DNA of 64,000 bases from Mycobacterium sp. 3519A (lineage in GTDB: Bacteria; Actinomycetota; Actinomycetes; Mycobacteriales; Mycobacteriaceae). Within the stretch, counting starts at the first letter, position 1; every line of letters starts with the position of its first letter. Under the pieces are notes generated by a model. It was given only the letters and a program-made list of their open reading frames with translations. It had not been told where the DNA came from and made no database searches. The translations under genes were made by a program, and so were the position numbers. Positions 17,381 to 26,929 of this stretch are shown piece by piece. Where the stretch lies: contig NZ_OESG01000013.1 of assembly GCF_900240945.1 (NCBI RefSeq), forward strand, positions 496,001-560,000, given 5' to 3'.

Positions 17381-19687
17381 ATGCGGCAGCGTGCTGTATT
17401 AGCGGGTGGGGCGGGGGTCGTCGGCTCGCATCTAGCGGAACGTCTGCTCACACACGACATTGATGTCATATGCCTCGATAATTTCGTGACGGGCTCGCGC
17501 GCGAACGTCGCACACCTCGAGGGTCGTGACGGCTTCCGGTTGGTCGAGCATGACGTCAGTCACTACATCTCGATCCCCGGCCCTGTCGACTACGTGCTGC
17601 ACTTCGCCTCGCCGGCCTCACCGGTCGACTACGCCGAGCTCCCAATCGAGACAATGAAAGCAGGATCGCTTGGCACACTGCACACTTTGGGCCTCGCGAA
17701 GGAAAAGGGTGCCCGCTACTTGCTGGCGTCGACCTCCGAATCGTATGGCGACCCGCTGGTTCACCCGCAGCCTGAAAGCTATTGGGGCAACGTCAATCCC
17801 GTCGGCCCGCGCTCCTGCTACGACGAGGCGAAACGCTTCGCGGAGGCATTGACGACCTCCTACCGGGCGAAGCACGGGGTCAACACCGCGATCATGCGGA
17901 TCTTCAATACCTACGGCCCGCGGATGCGTCCGAACGATGGCCGCGCCATCCCGAACTTCGTCAACCAGGCCTTATCCGGCGCCCCGCTCACCGTCCACGG
18001 AGACGGCAGCCAGACCCGGTCCGTGTGCCATGTCGACGATCTGGTCGACGGCGCCCTTCGGCTGCTGTTCTCCGACATCGCCGGACCCGTCAACATCGGC
18101 AACCCGAACGAAATGACGATGCTGGAGCTGGCGAACCTGATCCTCAAACTCACGGGATCAGACTCCCCATTACAGTTCATCGACCGCCCCAAGGACGACC
18201 CGTCGCAGCGCAGGCCCGACATCACGCTCGCGCGCACCCGTCTCGGCTGGGAACCGAAGGTCGACGCGCGCGACGGTCTCTTGGACACCATCGCTTGGTT
18301 TCGCGACCGCGACCAATCTGCAACTCCGAGTGCAACTGCTGTCAACCGCAAGCAGCCACGCCACCGGGTTGCGGTCATCGGTACCGGTTACGTAGGTGCG
18401 GTCACCTCGGCCTGCCTCGCGTTCCTGGGACACTCGGTCTACGGCCTCGACACGGATTCGAAGCGCGCCGCACAGCTCAACCACGGCCAGGCGCCTATCC
18501 ATGAGCCCGGATTCCCGGAACTGTTGAAGTCATCGCTGGCGTCCGGACGGTTGAGGTTCACAGACAAACCCAGCGAGGCGCTGTCCGATGCGGACTTCGT
18601 GTTCCTGTGCGTCGGAACTCCGCCGGCCGCCGACGGTTCACCAGATCTCACGCAGCTAGAGAGTGCAATTCAGTCGTTGGCCCCGTACCTGCGTCCCGAA
18701 GCGGTCATCGTCAACAAGTCGACAGTCCCTGTCGGCTCGGGCAATTGGACGCGTGCGATCCTCGAGGACGCGCTGGAAGGCAACCGCGAACTCACATTCC
18801 ATGTCGTCTCCAATCCCGAGTTCCTTCGCGAGGGCTCTGCTATCAACGATTTTCTGTACCCGGATCGGATCGTGCTGGGTGGTGCGCCCGACGATGCCAG
18901 TCGGGTCGCGGAACTCTACCAGCCGGTACTGGACCAATCATTCGATTGCGGACGGCGGGATCTACACCCCTCGCTGATCACCACCGACCTGGCGTCTGCG
19001 GAGATGATCAAGTACGCGGCGAACGCATTCCTGGCGACGAAGATCAGTTTCGCCAACGAAATTGCGCAGATGTGTGAACTGTTCGGCACTGATGTCCGTC
19101 AGGTGCTGCCCGCTATCGGCGCAGACCACCGTGTCGGCCCCTCGTTCCTGAATGCCGGTGTGGGATGGGGCGGTTCGTGCTTCGGCAAGGACGTCGCTGC
19201 GCTTATCGCAACGGGCGAAGAGTACGGCTACACGCCGTCGATGCTGCAGGCGACCGTCGAGATCAACAAGGCGCAGCGTGCGAGCGTAGTGCGCAAGCTG
19301 CAACGAGAACTCCACATGCTCAAGGGCCGCCGAATCGCTCTGCTCGGTTTGACCTTCAAACCCGGCACTGACGATCTCCGCGACGCTCCAGCCCTCGACA
19401 TCGCTCGACGGCTGATCGCGGCGGGCGCCGTTGTCTCGGCGTTCGATCCGGTGGTGAAGACGCTGCCCGAAGAATGCAAGGCAGTGCGACTGACTCGCGA
19501 CGCCTACGATGCGGCCGACCGGGCGGACGCAGTTGTCATCACCACCGAGTGGCCGGAGTTTCGACTCCTGAAGGCTGCCGGATTGCGTCGTGTCATGCGC
19601 GGTGACCTCATTGTCGATGGCCGGAATTGCCTGTCGGAAGCCGACTTCGCCGGATCCGGACTCCGACTGGTCGGATTCGGCTGGTAA
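17381..19687 (+). CDS. Bifunctional UDP-glucuronate decarboxylase / UDP-glucose 6-dehydrogenase fusion
   Basis: Two complete enzymes in one chain of 768 residues. Residues about 1-312 are an SDR of the UXS type: Rossmann [32 protein letters not shown], catalytic Tyr147 and Lys151 in SCYDEAKR, and [10 protein letters not shown]. After a Ser/Thr-rich linker, residues about 325-768 are a UDP-Glc dehydrogenase: [17 protein letters not shown], the [12 protein letters not shown] motif, Lys in [17 protein letters not shown], catalytic Cys600 in [10 protein letters not shown], and [15 protein letters not shown]. Together they would convert UDP-glucose to UDP-glucuronate and then UDP-xylose, so the surface glycan probably contains xylose, GlcA or a derivative. 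ATG 17381 follows a strong AAGGAGGGG site. It leads the next plus-strand gene by 30 bases. Confidence 0.92.
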   Translation: MRQRAVLAGGAGVVGSHLAERLLTHDIDVICLDNFVTGSRANVAHLEGRDGFRLVEHDVSHYISIPGPVDYVLHFASPASPVDYAELPIETMKAGSLGTLHTLGLAKEKGARYLLASTSESYGDPLVHPQPESYWGNVNPVGPRSCYDEAKRFAEALTTSYRAKHGVNTAIMRIFNTYGPRMRPNDGRAIPNFVNQALSGAPLTVHGDGSQTRSVCHVDDLVDGALRLLFSDIAGPVNIGNPNEMTMLELANLILKLTGSDSPLQFIDRPKDDPSQRRPDITLARTRLGWEPKVDARDGLLDTIAWFRDRDQSATPSATAVNRKQPRHRVAVIGTGYVGAVTSACLAFLGHSVYGLDTDSKRAAQLNHGQAPIHEPGFPELLKSSLASGRLRFTDKPSEALSDADFVFLCVGTPPAADGSPDLTQLESAIQSLAPYLRPEAVIVNKSTVPVGSGNWTRAILEDALEGNRELTFHVVSNPEFLREGSAINDFLYPDRIVLGGAPDDASRVAELYQPVLDQSFDCGRRDLHPSLITTDLASAEMIKYAANAFLATKISFANEIAQMCELFGTDVRQVLPAIGADHRVGPSFLNAGVGWGGSCFGKDVAALIATGEEYGYTPSMLQATVEINKAQRASVVRKLQRELHMLKGRRIALLGLTFKPGTDDLRDAPALDIARRLIAAGAVVSAFDPVVKTLPEECKAVRLTRDAYDAADRADAVVITTEWPEFRLLKAAGLRRVMRGDLIVDGRNCLSEADFAGSGLRLVGFGW

Positions 19688-19717
19688 CAGGGCGCCGATG
19701 AATCGCTGGGGGACAAC

Positions 19718-21187
19718 ATGACGATCGAAGCAACACCATCGACCTCGGTGCCTGAGGCCCTGAGTCCGGTCGGGGCGAAACTGTCGCAAGCCGCACAGGA
19801 CACCAAGCCTCTGCCGATCGCGCCAACGCTCGGACGTCGCCATCGCTACATCCTCGAGATCTCCGACACAGTCACCCTGACGGTGTCGGCGATCCTCGGC
19901 GCGGTGACGCTGGTTCTCGTCAGCCCCGTGCGGGCCGGCCACCTCGGCGTCCTCAGCGTCGCCCTCATGGCGGTCACAATGGCAATTGCACTGCACGTGC
20001 ATGGTCGATACCGCCGGCCCGCCGCCCGGCTCCGGCCGAGCGAGTGGTGGGGCCCTCCAGAAATCGCGCGCTGCATGCCCACTGCCGTCGTGCTGGCCCT
20101 TGCTGTCGACACATTCGCCTTCGGCGGAGGGCGAATGACCCTGACTGCCGCCGTCTCAATGACGCTGCCCGCCATTGTGTTGGTCCCGTATGGACGCCGG
20201 TTGATGGTACGGATGTTCGACCCGACGATCACCCGCATTTTGGTGGTCGGCACGGGACCGATCTCTGATCGGTTGACGTCGAGGCTGAAAAGATGCCCGG
20301 ACACACTGGTGGTTGGCCACGTCGACGACAACGCCGCACCGGGCACCCGCGTCCTCGGCGGACTCGCGGATCTATCCGACGTATGCGCCGACTATGCGAT
20401 TGACCGAGTGATCGTTGCATTTCCGAACACCAGCGATGCCATAGTGCTCGAGGCGCTGCGCACCTTGGAAGGACAAGTGCCGGTTTCGGAGATCCCGCGC
20501 TATTTCGAGATGCATAACTGGCGCACTGAAGCCGAGGAACTGCACGGCCTTACTCTGATGCATCTACCCACCGCGTCATTAGCAGTGAGCGAACGAATCA
20601 TGAAGCGGCTCATGGACGTAACGATCGCGAGTTGCGCTCTGGTGGTCGTGTCCCCCGTCCTGCTTCTCACTGCGCTGGCGATCAAACTCGACAGCCGCGG
20701 TCCCGTGTTCTTCCGCCAGGAGCGGATGGGCAGGGCAGGCAAGCCGTTCCGGATCTTCAAGTTCCGCTCGATGGTCGCTGACGCGTGGCAACAACGCGAA
20801 TTGGTCGCACAGCTCAACGAGGTCGACGGACCGCTTTTCAAGATGGAGAGAGATCCGAGGGTCACCCGCGTGGGGGCTTTCATACGGAGAACCAGCATCG
20901 ACGAACTGCCCCAGCTCATCAATGTGGTCCGCGGCGAGATGTCGTTGGTCGGGCCGCGGCCGCTGCCGACTGAAGAGGCCAAACGCATCGATGGCGCCGC
21001 GCTGGCCCGTCTCGACGTCAAACCGGGAATCACGGGACTATGGCAGGTCTGCGGTCGCAGCGACCTTACCTACGCCGATCTTCAGCATTTGGACATGGTC
21101 TATGTCCGGTCATGGTCGTTGCGGTGGGACCTGCGGATCATGGCCCAAACGCCGAATGCCGTGTTCGGCCGCAGGGGAGCGTACTGA
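19718..21187 (+). CDS. Polyprenyl glycosylphosphotransferase initiating polysaccharide synthesis (WbaP/CpsE type)
   Basis: Initiating phosphoglycosyltransferase that moves a sugar-1-phosphate from a UDP-sugar to undecaprenyl phosphate. Several N-terminal hydrophobic segments (from about residue 50) are followed by a CoA-binding/Rossmann-like middle region (ILVVGTGPISDRLTSRL) and the conserved C-terminal bacterial sugar transferase domain: KRLMDVTIASCALVVVSPV membrane helix, FFRQERMGRAGKPFRIFKFRSMV, RRTSIDELPQLINVVRGEMS, LVGPRPLP and KPGITGLWQVCGRSDLTYAD. 489 residues is normal. It lies just downstream of the UXS-UGD gene. The first sugar is most often Glc or Gal for this family but is not determined here. 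Confidence 0.93.
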   Translation: MTIEATPSTSVPEALSPVGAKLSQAAQDTKPLPIAPTLGRRHRYILEISDTVTLTVSAILGAVTLVLVSPVRAGHLGVLSVALMAVTMAIALHVHGRYRRPAARLRPSEWWGPPEIARCMPTAVVLALAVDTFAFGGGRMTLTAAVSMTLPAIVLVPYGRRLMVRMFDPTITRILVVGTGPISDRLTSRLKRCPDTLVVGHVDDNAAPGTRVLGGLADLSDVCADYAIDRVIVAFPNTSDAIVLEALRTLEGQVPVSEIPRYFEMHNWRTEAEELHGLTLMHLPTASLAVSERIMKRLMDVTIASCALVVVSPVLLLTALAIKLDSRGPVFFRQERMGRAGKPFRIFKFRSMVADAWQQRELVAQLNEVDGPLFKMERDPRVTRVGAFIRRTSIDELPQLINVVRGEMSLVGPRPLPTEEAKRIDGAALARLDVKPGITGLWQVCGRSDLTYADLQHLDMVYVRSWSLRWDLRIMAQTPNAVFGRRGAY

Positions 21188-21264
21188 CCCTCAACCGGGC
21201 GAAGGACCGCGGCGAAAACGACCGCTTTGTCGCGTGATTCGGCGCACGAAGTGGACTAGCCGAT

Positions 21265-22083
21265 CTAGACCGGAAAATTCGTGAGCGATCCGGTGTCGGG
21301 CGCGGCTGGGACCGGCCGCCATAGGCGCGTCCACTGAGCCGCAAGCCGGGCCAGGTAGGCGGGATTGAGCAGAATATAGCGGCGCCAAAGGCGACTCGGC
21401 TCCAGCGCTAACCGCCACAACCACTCCAAGCCATATCGTTGCATCCACGGTGGGGGCGGCCGCAACGTGCCAGCGTGATAGTCAAAGGCGGCGCCCACCG
21501 CGAGTACAGGCATGTCGAGCAGGGGACGCATTGCGTATGCGAACTGCTCCTGCCGCGGACAACCCAGCCCAACCAACACCAACCGAGCGTCCGTGCCGCC
21601 TATCCGTTCCGCAATTTCTTGCGGCTCGCCCGGAGCTGCGAGGCGAAACTTGGACGGTTCCTTGCCGGCGATCTTCAGCTCGGGTAGTCGCTGTGTCAGC
21701 GCTGTCGAGAGCAGCTCCAGAGTGTCCTCCGTAGACCCGTAGAGATACACCGGAAGTCCATCGGCGGCTACGCTTTCGAGCACCCGCAAGGTCAGGTTTG
21801 GTCCGTACACCCGGTCGGAAAGCCCGGCCCGATGTAACAGGTTTAGCGCCCATCGAACAGGCTGTCCGTCCGGCGTCGCGAGATCGAAGGAGTTGAGACG
21901 AGCCGCGTGGTCGGGATCGCTCACTCCCGTCATCACCCCGTGTACGGCCAACGCGGTTACCGCAAAGGACTGACGGTTTCGGGCGGCAGTCAGGATGCGC
22001 GCCCCCGCCGCCTCGTAGTCGACCACGTCGATCAAGACACCCAAGACATTTCGCTTTCCGGCGTCTATCACCGGCGAACCCAC
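21265..22083 (-). CDS. WecG/TagA/CpsF family glycosyltransferase (GT26)
   Basis: GT26 transferase, 272 residues, which usually adds the second sugar (often a ManNAc or ManNAcA type residue, or another hexose) to the polyprenyl-diphosphate-linked primer. Typical features are [77 protein letters not shown] and [20 protein letters not shown], with a C-terminal [19 protein letters not shown] membrane-association motif. It overlaps the upstream epimerase gene by 16 bases, so the two are co-transcribed on the minus strand. It converges with the initiating transferase gene across a 77-base gap. Confidence 0.92.
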   Translation of the reverse strand: MGSPVIDAGKRNVLGVLIDVVDYEAAGARILTAARNRQSFAVTALAVHGVMTGVSDPDHAARLNSFDLATPDGQPVRWALNLLHRAGLSDRVYGPNLTLRVLESVAADGLPVYLYGSTEDTLELLSTALTQRLPELKIAGKEPSKFRLAAPGEPQEIAERIGGTDARLVLVGLGCPRQEQFAYAMRPLLDMPVLAVGAAFDYHAGTLRPPPPWMQRYGLEWLWRLALEPSRLWRRYILLNPAYLARLAAQWTRLWRPVPAAPDTGSLTNFPV

Positions 22084-23138
22084 GTTTCAGCGTTGGCTTC
22101 GTAAATCTCGCGCAGAATAGTCGGTATGTCATAGCTTTGCCGCCACTGCGGGTAGTCCGACTGGAATTTGGCCATGCTGCTGATCCACCACTGATGATCA
22201 CCGACCCGTGCCTCATCAACGTAGTTGATGACCGCCTGCTCGCCGGTGATCTCTTCGGCCAGCCGGAAGGCCTCGATGTGTGAGACGTTGGCAAATCGGC
22301 CGCCGCCCAAGTTGTAGACCGCGCCCGGGCGCGGGTGGCGGAAGAACGCCTCGAAGGCCGTCAAGACATCGTGGGAGTGAATGGCGTCGCGGACCATCTT
22401 TCCCTTGTAGCCGTAAAGGTTATAGGTGCGTCCTTCCATGACGCATCGCATCAGATAGGCGAGGAAGCCGTGAAGCTCAGCTGCCGAGTGAGCCGGTCCG
22501 GTCAACGTGCCGCCCCGGAAACAAGCAGTGTTCATGCCGAAGTATCGCCCGTACTCCTGCACCATGACGTCGGCCGCCACTTTGGACACGCCGAAGATCG
22601 AGTGGAGGGAGCCGTCGATGGACATGTCCTCGGTAATCCCTTGCTCGTAAGTGTGGTTGGGCTCGATTTCGTACCGCGTCGCCAACTCCTGGAGCGGAAG
22701 CGAGTTTGGGCGGTCTCCGTACACCTTGTTGGTGGAGCAGAAAATGAATGCCGCCTCCGGGCAGTACAACCGGGTGTTCTCCAACACGTTCAGCGCACCG
22801 ACCGCGTTGACGTCGAAGTCGGTAAAGGGTTCCTTGGCGGCCCAGTCGTGGCTAGGTTGCGCCGCTGTGTGGATCACAACCGCGATTTCTCGGCCGTACT
22901 TTTGGAAGACCTGCGAGAGCGCGTCGCGATCACGGATATCAATGCCGAAGTGCGTGTAGGACTGGCCCAGGTCGGCGGTGAGCCGCCGCAGGCTCCAAGC
23001 CGTGCTGCCGTCGTCCCCGAAGAAATACCGCCGTAGATCGTTGTCGATTCCGACGACGTCGAGTCCCAGTCCACCAAAATGGCGGGCCGCTTCCGAGCCG
23101 ATCAGCCCCGCAGACCCGGTCACCAGCGCAATACCCAC
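22068..23138 (-). CDS. SDR-family nucleotide-sugar epimerase, CDP-paratose/tyvelose 2-epimerase-like
   Basis: Extended SDR, 356 residues: [20 protein letters not shown] binds [16 protein letters not shown] and CSTNKVYGD give the substrate loop and catalytic Ser/Thr, and the C-terminal [19 protein letters not shown] is of the type seen in CDP-paratose 2-epimerase-like enzymes. The catalytic YxxxK motif reads Phe182-Gly-Val-Ser-Lys186, so the usual Tyr is Phe. Either the subfamily uses another base or the enzyme has lost classical activity (see finding). The start at 23138 is ATG. It is the first gene of a two-gene minus-strand operon with the GT26 gene. The substrate is unknown. Confidence 0.85.
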   Translation of the reverse strand: MGIALVTGSAGLIGSEAARHFGGLGLDVVGIDNDLRRYFFGDDGSTAWSLRRLTADLGQSYTHFGIDIRDRDALSQVFQKYGREIAVVIHTAAQPSHDWAAKEPFTDFDVNAVGALNVLENTRLYCPEAAFIFCSTNKVYGDRPNSLPLQELATRYEIEPNHTYEQGITEDMSIDGSLHSIFGVSKVAADVMVQEYGRYFGMNTACFRGGTLTGPAHSAAELHGFLAYLMRCVMEGRTYNLYGYKGKMVRDAIHSHDVLTAFEAFFRHPRPGAVYNLGGGRFANVSHIEAFRLAEEITGEQAVINYVDEARVGDHQWWISSMAKFQSDYPQWRQSYDIPTILREIYEANAETWVRR

Positions 23139-23650
23139 TGCCCCCCCTCACGTCTCGATATGAAACGGCGCAATTCTACGGGACGGAGCGGCGCGCCACG
23201 TCGTTAGTGGAGGTCTCCAGGCTTTCACAGCGGGTTGTGGAAAGAGACTTTGCTGTTACGGCTGTATGGTCCGCTGTCGTCGACTGCTAGTTCAGTTCCA
23301 GGACAGGCACACACTCACCTCGCGTGTCATATGAGTGAAGAATTTCCGACCCAACATGACGAAAACCCGCAACTCAGCACTCGGCCATCAATTCTGGCTC
23401 CGAAACGTCTCCGAAGTCGAGATGAGGAGTCGTTTGAAGTGCTCGCAATCCCAGCGAACGCGGGACGGGTCTGTTATCTTCGTTGCTGTTCCTACATCAA
23501 CTCGATTTTGAACGCGCAAGGGTTGGTGGGGAGGCGATTCTGCAAGTCGGGTTGCTACTAAATGTGTGTGCGAACGAACAGCTTGCATAGAGGATTGTCC
23601 GCTTGTTGTGGGGGTAGCGATGACACCGTCTAGCGTGACCGCACGGCGCA
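23139..23650. other. Divergent intergenic region, AT-richer than neighbours
   Basis: About 510 bases between the epimerase (minus) and a GT2 gene (plus). No gene on either strand is convincing; the open frames are short, unlike any recognised family, and end without context. Base composition is visibly less GC-rich than in the right half. It should contain the two promoters and may mark a recombination junction inside the locus. Confidence 0.45.
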
Positions 23651-24676
23651 ATGCCCGCGAGTCGCGATTCGTATGTGTGGTGCTGCGTGGAAAGTGAACA
23701 GCAACTAAGTTCCGACGCTGAGCAGACGACCCCGTCGCCGACTGTGTCGGTGCTGCTGCCTGCGTACAACGCGGCCGATACCGTCGAGAAAGCGGCGGAG
23801 AGCATCCTAACTGGCAATGATGTGCCGCTCGAGTTAATTGTCATCGATGACGGCAGCACCGATGGCACCCGCGAGGTTCTCGAGCGCATTGCCCGAGACC
23901 CACGAGTTCGGGTGATTTCGCACCAGAATATGGGCTTGGCTGCATCACTGAACAAAGGTATTGCCGCGGCCACCGCTCCGTTCATTGCGCGGATGGACGC
24001 CGACGATATATCCGCACCGGGTCGACTGGACCGACAACTTCAATTTCTCCTCGGCCATCCTGATGTGGTTACGGTCGGTGGTCAAATTAGGCGCGTGGTG
24101 AATGAGCAGCCTAGGTCCACTTCCGACCTTCCACTTGATCATAGAGGAATCGTAAATTCGTTGCTCCACGGCCAACATGCAGTGTGTCATGCCTCGACTA
24201 TGACCCGGAAATCGGCGCTCGAAGCGGTCGGCGGCTACTGGGAACAGGGCGTTTCGGAGGATTGGGATTTGTTTTTGCGGTTGTCGGAAGTAGGGAAACT
24301 CGCAAATCTCAATCGACACGTGTATGACATTGTGTATCACGAAACTGGAATTAATGCATCCGGCATGAAAAACGTCCGGACGAATATTTGTCTTGCCATT
24401 TGCAACTACCGCCGGCGGAGACGAGGTCTGGAGGAATTAACCCGGGAAGAATACTTGGATAATCTCTCGGCGTGGGAACGTGTCCGCATAAACGCGCAAA
24501 CTCGAAGTCAGCAGGCATATCGCTATTCGATGTTACAACAAACGTCCCACCCCGCCGCCGGGAAGTTCTTGCTCGCAACGGCGGCAATGCTGTGGCCACC
24601 ATTCGCACTGCGACGGATCGCCCACGGAATGTCGCGAAAACTCCCTCTGGTGCGCCGCCACTCTCGCCCGGTGTAA
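23651..24676 (+). CDS. GT2 family glycosyltransferase
   Basis: Family 2 glycosyltransferase, up to 341 residues. VSVLLPAYNAADTVEKAAES, LIVIDDGSTDGTREVLERI and the metal site IARMDADDISAPGRLDRQ are clear, and GGYWEQGVSEDWDLFLRLSEVG carries the catalytic acidic residue. A basic tail ends the protein. The upstream ATG at 23651 is used; a GTG about 12 codons later is an alternative. The codon use and AT content are lower in GC than the mycolate genes, which suggests transfer. The next gene starts within ten bases of its stop. Confidence 0.9.
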   Translation: MPASRDSYVWCCVESEQQLSSDAEQTTPSPTVSVLLPAYNAADTVEKAAESILTGNDVPLELIVIDDGSTDGTREVLERIARDPRVRVISHQNMGLAASLNKGIAAATAPFIARMDADDISAPGRLDRQLQFLLGHPDVVTVGGQIRRVVNEQPRSTSDLPLDHRGIVNSLLHGQHAVCHASTMTRKSALEAVGGYWEQGVSEDWDLFLRLSEVGKLANLNRHVYDIVYHETGINASGMKNVRTNICLAICNYRRRRRGLEELTREEYLDNLSAWERVRINAQTRSQQAYRYSMLQQTSHPAAGKFLLATAAMLWPPFALRRIAHGMSRKLPLVRRHSRPV

Positions 24677-24684
24677 AAGCGCTA

Positions 24685-25566
24685 ATGCACATTCGCATCG
24701 CCCGATGGAGGTCATTCGCACAATTGCCGCCTCGCCTCATAAGGGGACTTGTGATCGGCGCCCTTGTAGCCGCCGTCCTGGCTCTGAATGGCGGTGCGCT
24801 GCCGGCCTCGTCAGCCCAGGACGGCTGGTACACGACTTTTGCCGACGAATTCGACGGCACGACCGGATCGCCAGCAATCACCTCGGTCTGGTTACCCGAT
24901 GTCGGCGAGCCTGGACGGGCTCACAGCGAACTGCAGTACTACACCGCCCGTGGGAACACATATCTCGATGGCGAGGGGCACCTGGTCATCGAGGCGAGGG
25001 AAGGGTCCGATGGGCACACTTGCTGGTACGGCAAATGCAGGTATACCAGCGGTAGGTTAACCACCCACAACGGGCAGCGAACCACATTCTCGCAGCGATA
25101 CGGAAAATTCGAGGCACGAATCAAGTCCCCCGTGGGAAGAGGCACGTGGCCAGCTTTCTGGCTGGTCGGCGACGACTTCGACCGTGCCCCCTGGCCAACA
25201 CCCGGCGAAATCGACGTCATGGAGGCGTTGGGGCAACAGGCAAATATTGTGCAGCAGTCGGCGCACGGCCCACAACTGACCTTTACCCAGCCCTACACCC
25301 TTCCCGACGGGCAATCAGTAGCGGACTGGCATACGTACTCCATCGAATGGACAGCTGATCTCATCGAGTGGCAAGTCGACGGGAATACAACGCGCAGTCT
25401 GGCCAGGAATGAGGCGCGGGAGGGCTGGGTATTTGACCATCCGTTTTTCATTCTTCTCAACCTGGCTATAGGCGGAGATTGGGCTGGCGACCCGGACGCG
25501 ACAACGATCTTTCCGGCTCGAATGCTCATAGATTACGTGCGCGTGTACCAGAATGGTAATTCATAA
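24685..25566 (+). CDS. Secreted GH16 family endo-beta-glucanase-like hydrolase
   Basis: Family 16 glycoside hydrolase. The N-terminal 45 residues are a signal peptide (basic start, VIGALVAAVLALNGGALPASSA). The catalytic signature GEIDVMEALG places the nucleophile at Glu175 and the acid/base at Glu180, with the intervening Asp177. WNTYLDGEGHLVIEA-like and GTWPAFWL strands match the jelly-roll fold, and the end ARMLIDYVRVYQN is typical. Start ATG 24685 lies eight bases after the GT2 stop. GH16 enzymes cut beta-1,3/1,4-linked glucans or galactans; within a polysaccharide locus the likely role is trimming or releasing the polymer outside the cell, a function often encoded in exopolysaccharide loci. 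Confidence 0.9.
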   Translation: MHIRIARWRSFAQLPPRLIRGLVIGALVAAVLALNGGALPASSAQDGWYTTFADEFDGTTGSPAITSVWLPDVGEPGRAHSELQYYTARGNTYLDGEGHLVIEAREGSDGHTCWYGKCRYTSGRLTTHNGQRTTFSQRYGKFEARIKSPVGRGTWPAFWLVGDDFDRAPWPTPGEIDVMEALGQQANIVQQSAHGPQLTFTQPYTLPDGQSVADWHTYSIEWTADLIEWQVDGNTTRSLARNEAREGWVFDHPFFILLNLAIGGDWAGDPDATTIFPARMLIDYVRVYQNGNS

Positions 25567-25617
25567 TGTGCACTCATGACGCGCATTGGCCCGAGTCCTT
25601 GGCGTCGTGCTGTGCAC

Positions 25618-26910
25618 CTATTGAGCGAGCGCGCTTATGAGTGGGTCGAACATTCTTTCCTCGGAGTACAGGCCGCAATAGGAGTAGGCCCGCTGCTCAT
25701 AAGCGGCAAGCTTTTGGGCATCGCGCATGAAGGTCAGCATCGCCGCCGCGAACTCCATTGGGTCATCGGAAACGACATAAGGCGGTCGGGCGCTTGGAGC
25801 CAAACCGCTTGCACCCTGAGCCGTCGAGACCACAGGCAGCCCGTGGCTGAAATAATCAAGCATCTTGATCTTGAGACCACTGCCCGCCTTCAGCGGACAA
25901 ATTGCGACGCTTGCGTCGTGATACCGCGAGGTGAGATCACGAACGCGACCGTGTAGTTTGACGCCCGCCGGCGCTACGGAAACACTTGCGCAGACAAGGC
26001 CATAGACGTCGAGCCGTGCTTCCGGCTCCGCCGCGCGGACATGCGGCCAGACCTGCGCCAGAAACCACTGCAGCCCATCTGCATTGTGAGCTCCGTCCGA
26101 CCCCACGAATACAGCTGCACGCTGATTCCGCGGATGTGAGGCTGGCCGAGGCATTGTGTAGACCGGCATGCTCGCCTCGATAATCGCAGCGCCGGGCAGC
26201 ATGGCCTGCAGGGACTTCTTGTCCTCGGCGTTGATCGCGACGAGCAGATCGGCCGGACGGAGCAACGCTGTCTCCTGCGCGCACGTGAACTCTGTCGGCT
26301 CGACCCTGATGCCGCGATCGATGAGCGAGGAGTGGCGCAGATGAAAGACGTCATGCGTGACAACGACCACCTTCGGTCTGGGTGCCTGGATATGGCGAAT
26401 AACCGGGCAGCGGAACACCGTATCGAGAAAGACGACATCGGGCCTGCCCGCGGAGATTGCGCGCGCGGCCCAGTCCATCTGCTTGGCTGAATCGAACTTG
26501 CCCAGTATGTCGCTTGCCGCGGGCGCCCGCCCGGTTCTCAGTCGGCCCACAAAGTTCTGAACCGGCACCGGCGCGGTTTCGACGATTTGTTTGGCGGCGA
26601 GCTTGACGATCGCCTGTGGCCGAGTTGCGAATATGACGTTGCCGACGCTCGTGATGCTCGGTCCCTCAACCGTGATGTGCGGGTACGGGTTGACGACGAC
26701 CGGTCCCGGCATCCGCGGTGCAGTGAGCAGAATCGTCACTTTGTGTCCACGTGCGAGCAGGGCATTGATCACTGCCATATTGACGAGGTGATGACCGGCC
26801 ACCTTACGAATCGGCAGTTCCTGTAACACGAAAAAGGCGCGCATATCGCCCAATTCTGCACGCCCCAATCGTCGCGAAACCGACGCCGCGACCCGCGTCG
26901 GGCGTCGCAC
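25618..26910 (-). CDS. GT4-like family 1-type glycosyltransferase
   Basis: GT-B fold transferase, 430 residues as the longest frame; the ATG encoding MRAFFVLQELPIRKVAGHHL at 26844 is the more natural start (408 residues). The N-terminal domain begins with the GHHLVNMAVINALLARGHKVTIL motif. The C-terminal half has AVFVGSDGAHNADGLQWFL, KLHGRVRDLTSRYHDASVAI and PLKAGSGLKIKMLDYFSHGLPVV, the donor-binding motif of GT4. It ends 51 bases from the convergent GH16 gene. It is followed upstream on the same strand by the flippase gene. It acts at the cytosolic face of the membrane. Confidence 0.88.
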   Translation of the reverse strand: MRRPTRVAASVSRRLGRAELGDMRAFFVLQELPIRKVAGHHLVNMAVINALLARGHKVTILLTAPRMPGPVVVNPYPHITVEGPSITSVGNVIFATRPQAIVKLAAKQIVETAPVPVQNFVGRLRTGRAPAASDILGKFDSAKQMDWAARAISAGRPDVVFLDTVFRCPVIRHIQAPRPKVVVVTHDVFHLRHSSLIDRGIRVEPTEFTCAQETALLRPADLLVAINAEDKKSLQAMLPGAAIIEASMPVYTMPRPASHPRNQRAAVFVGSDGAHNADGLQWFLAQVWPHVRAAEPEARLDVYGLVCASVSVAPAGVKLHGRVRDLTSRYHDASVAICPLKAGSGLKIKMLDYFSHGLPVVSTAQGASGLAPSARPPYVVSDDPMEFAAAMLTFMRDAQKLAAYEQRAYSYCGLYSEERMFDPLISALAQ

Positions 26911-26929
26911 CTCCCGTGGTCGCCCGGAC

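Noticed and set aside
23235..23561. A 108-codon plus-strand frame in the intergenic region at 23.2 kb
   Set aside because: No recognisable motif, unusual Cys/Ser composition and no ribosome site.
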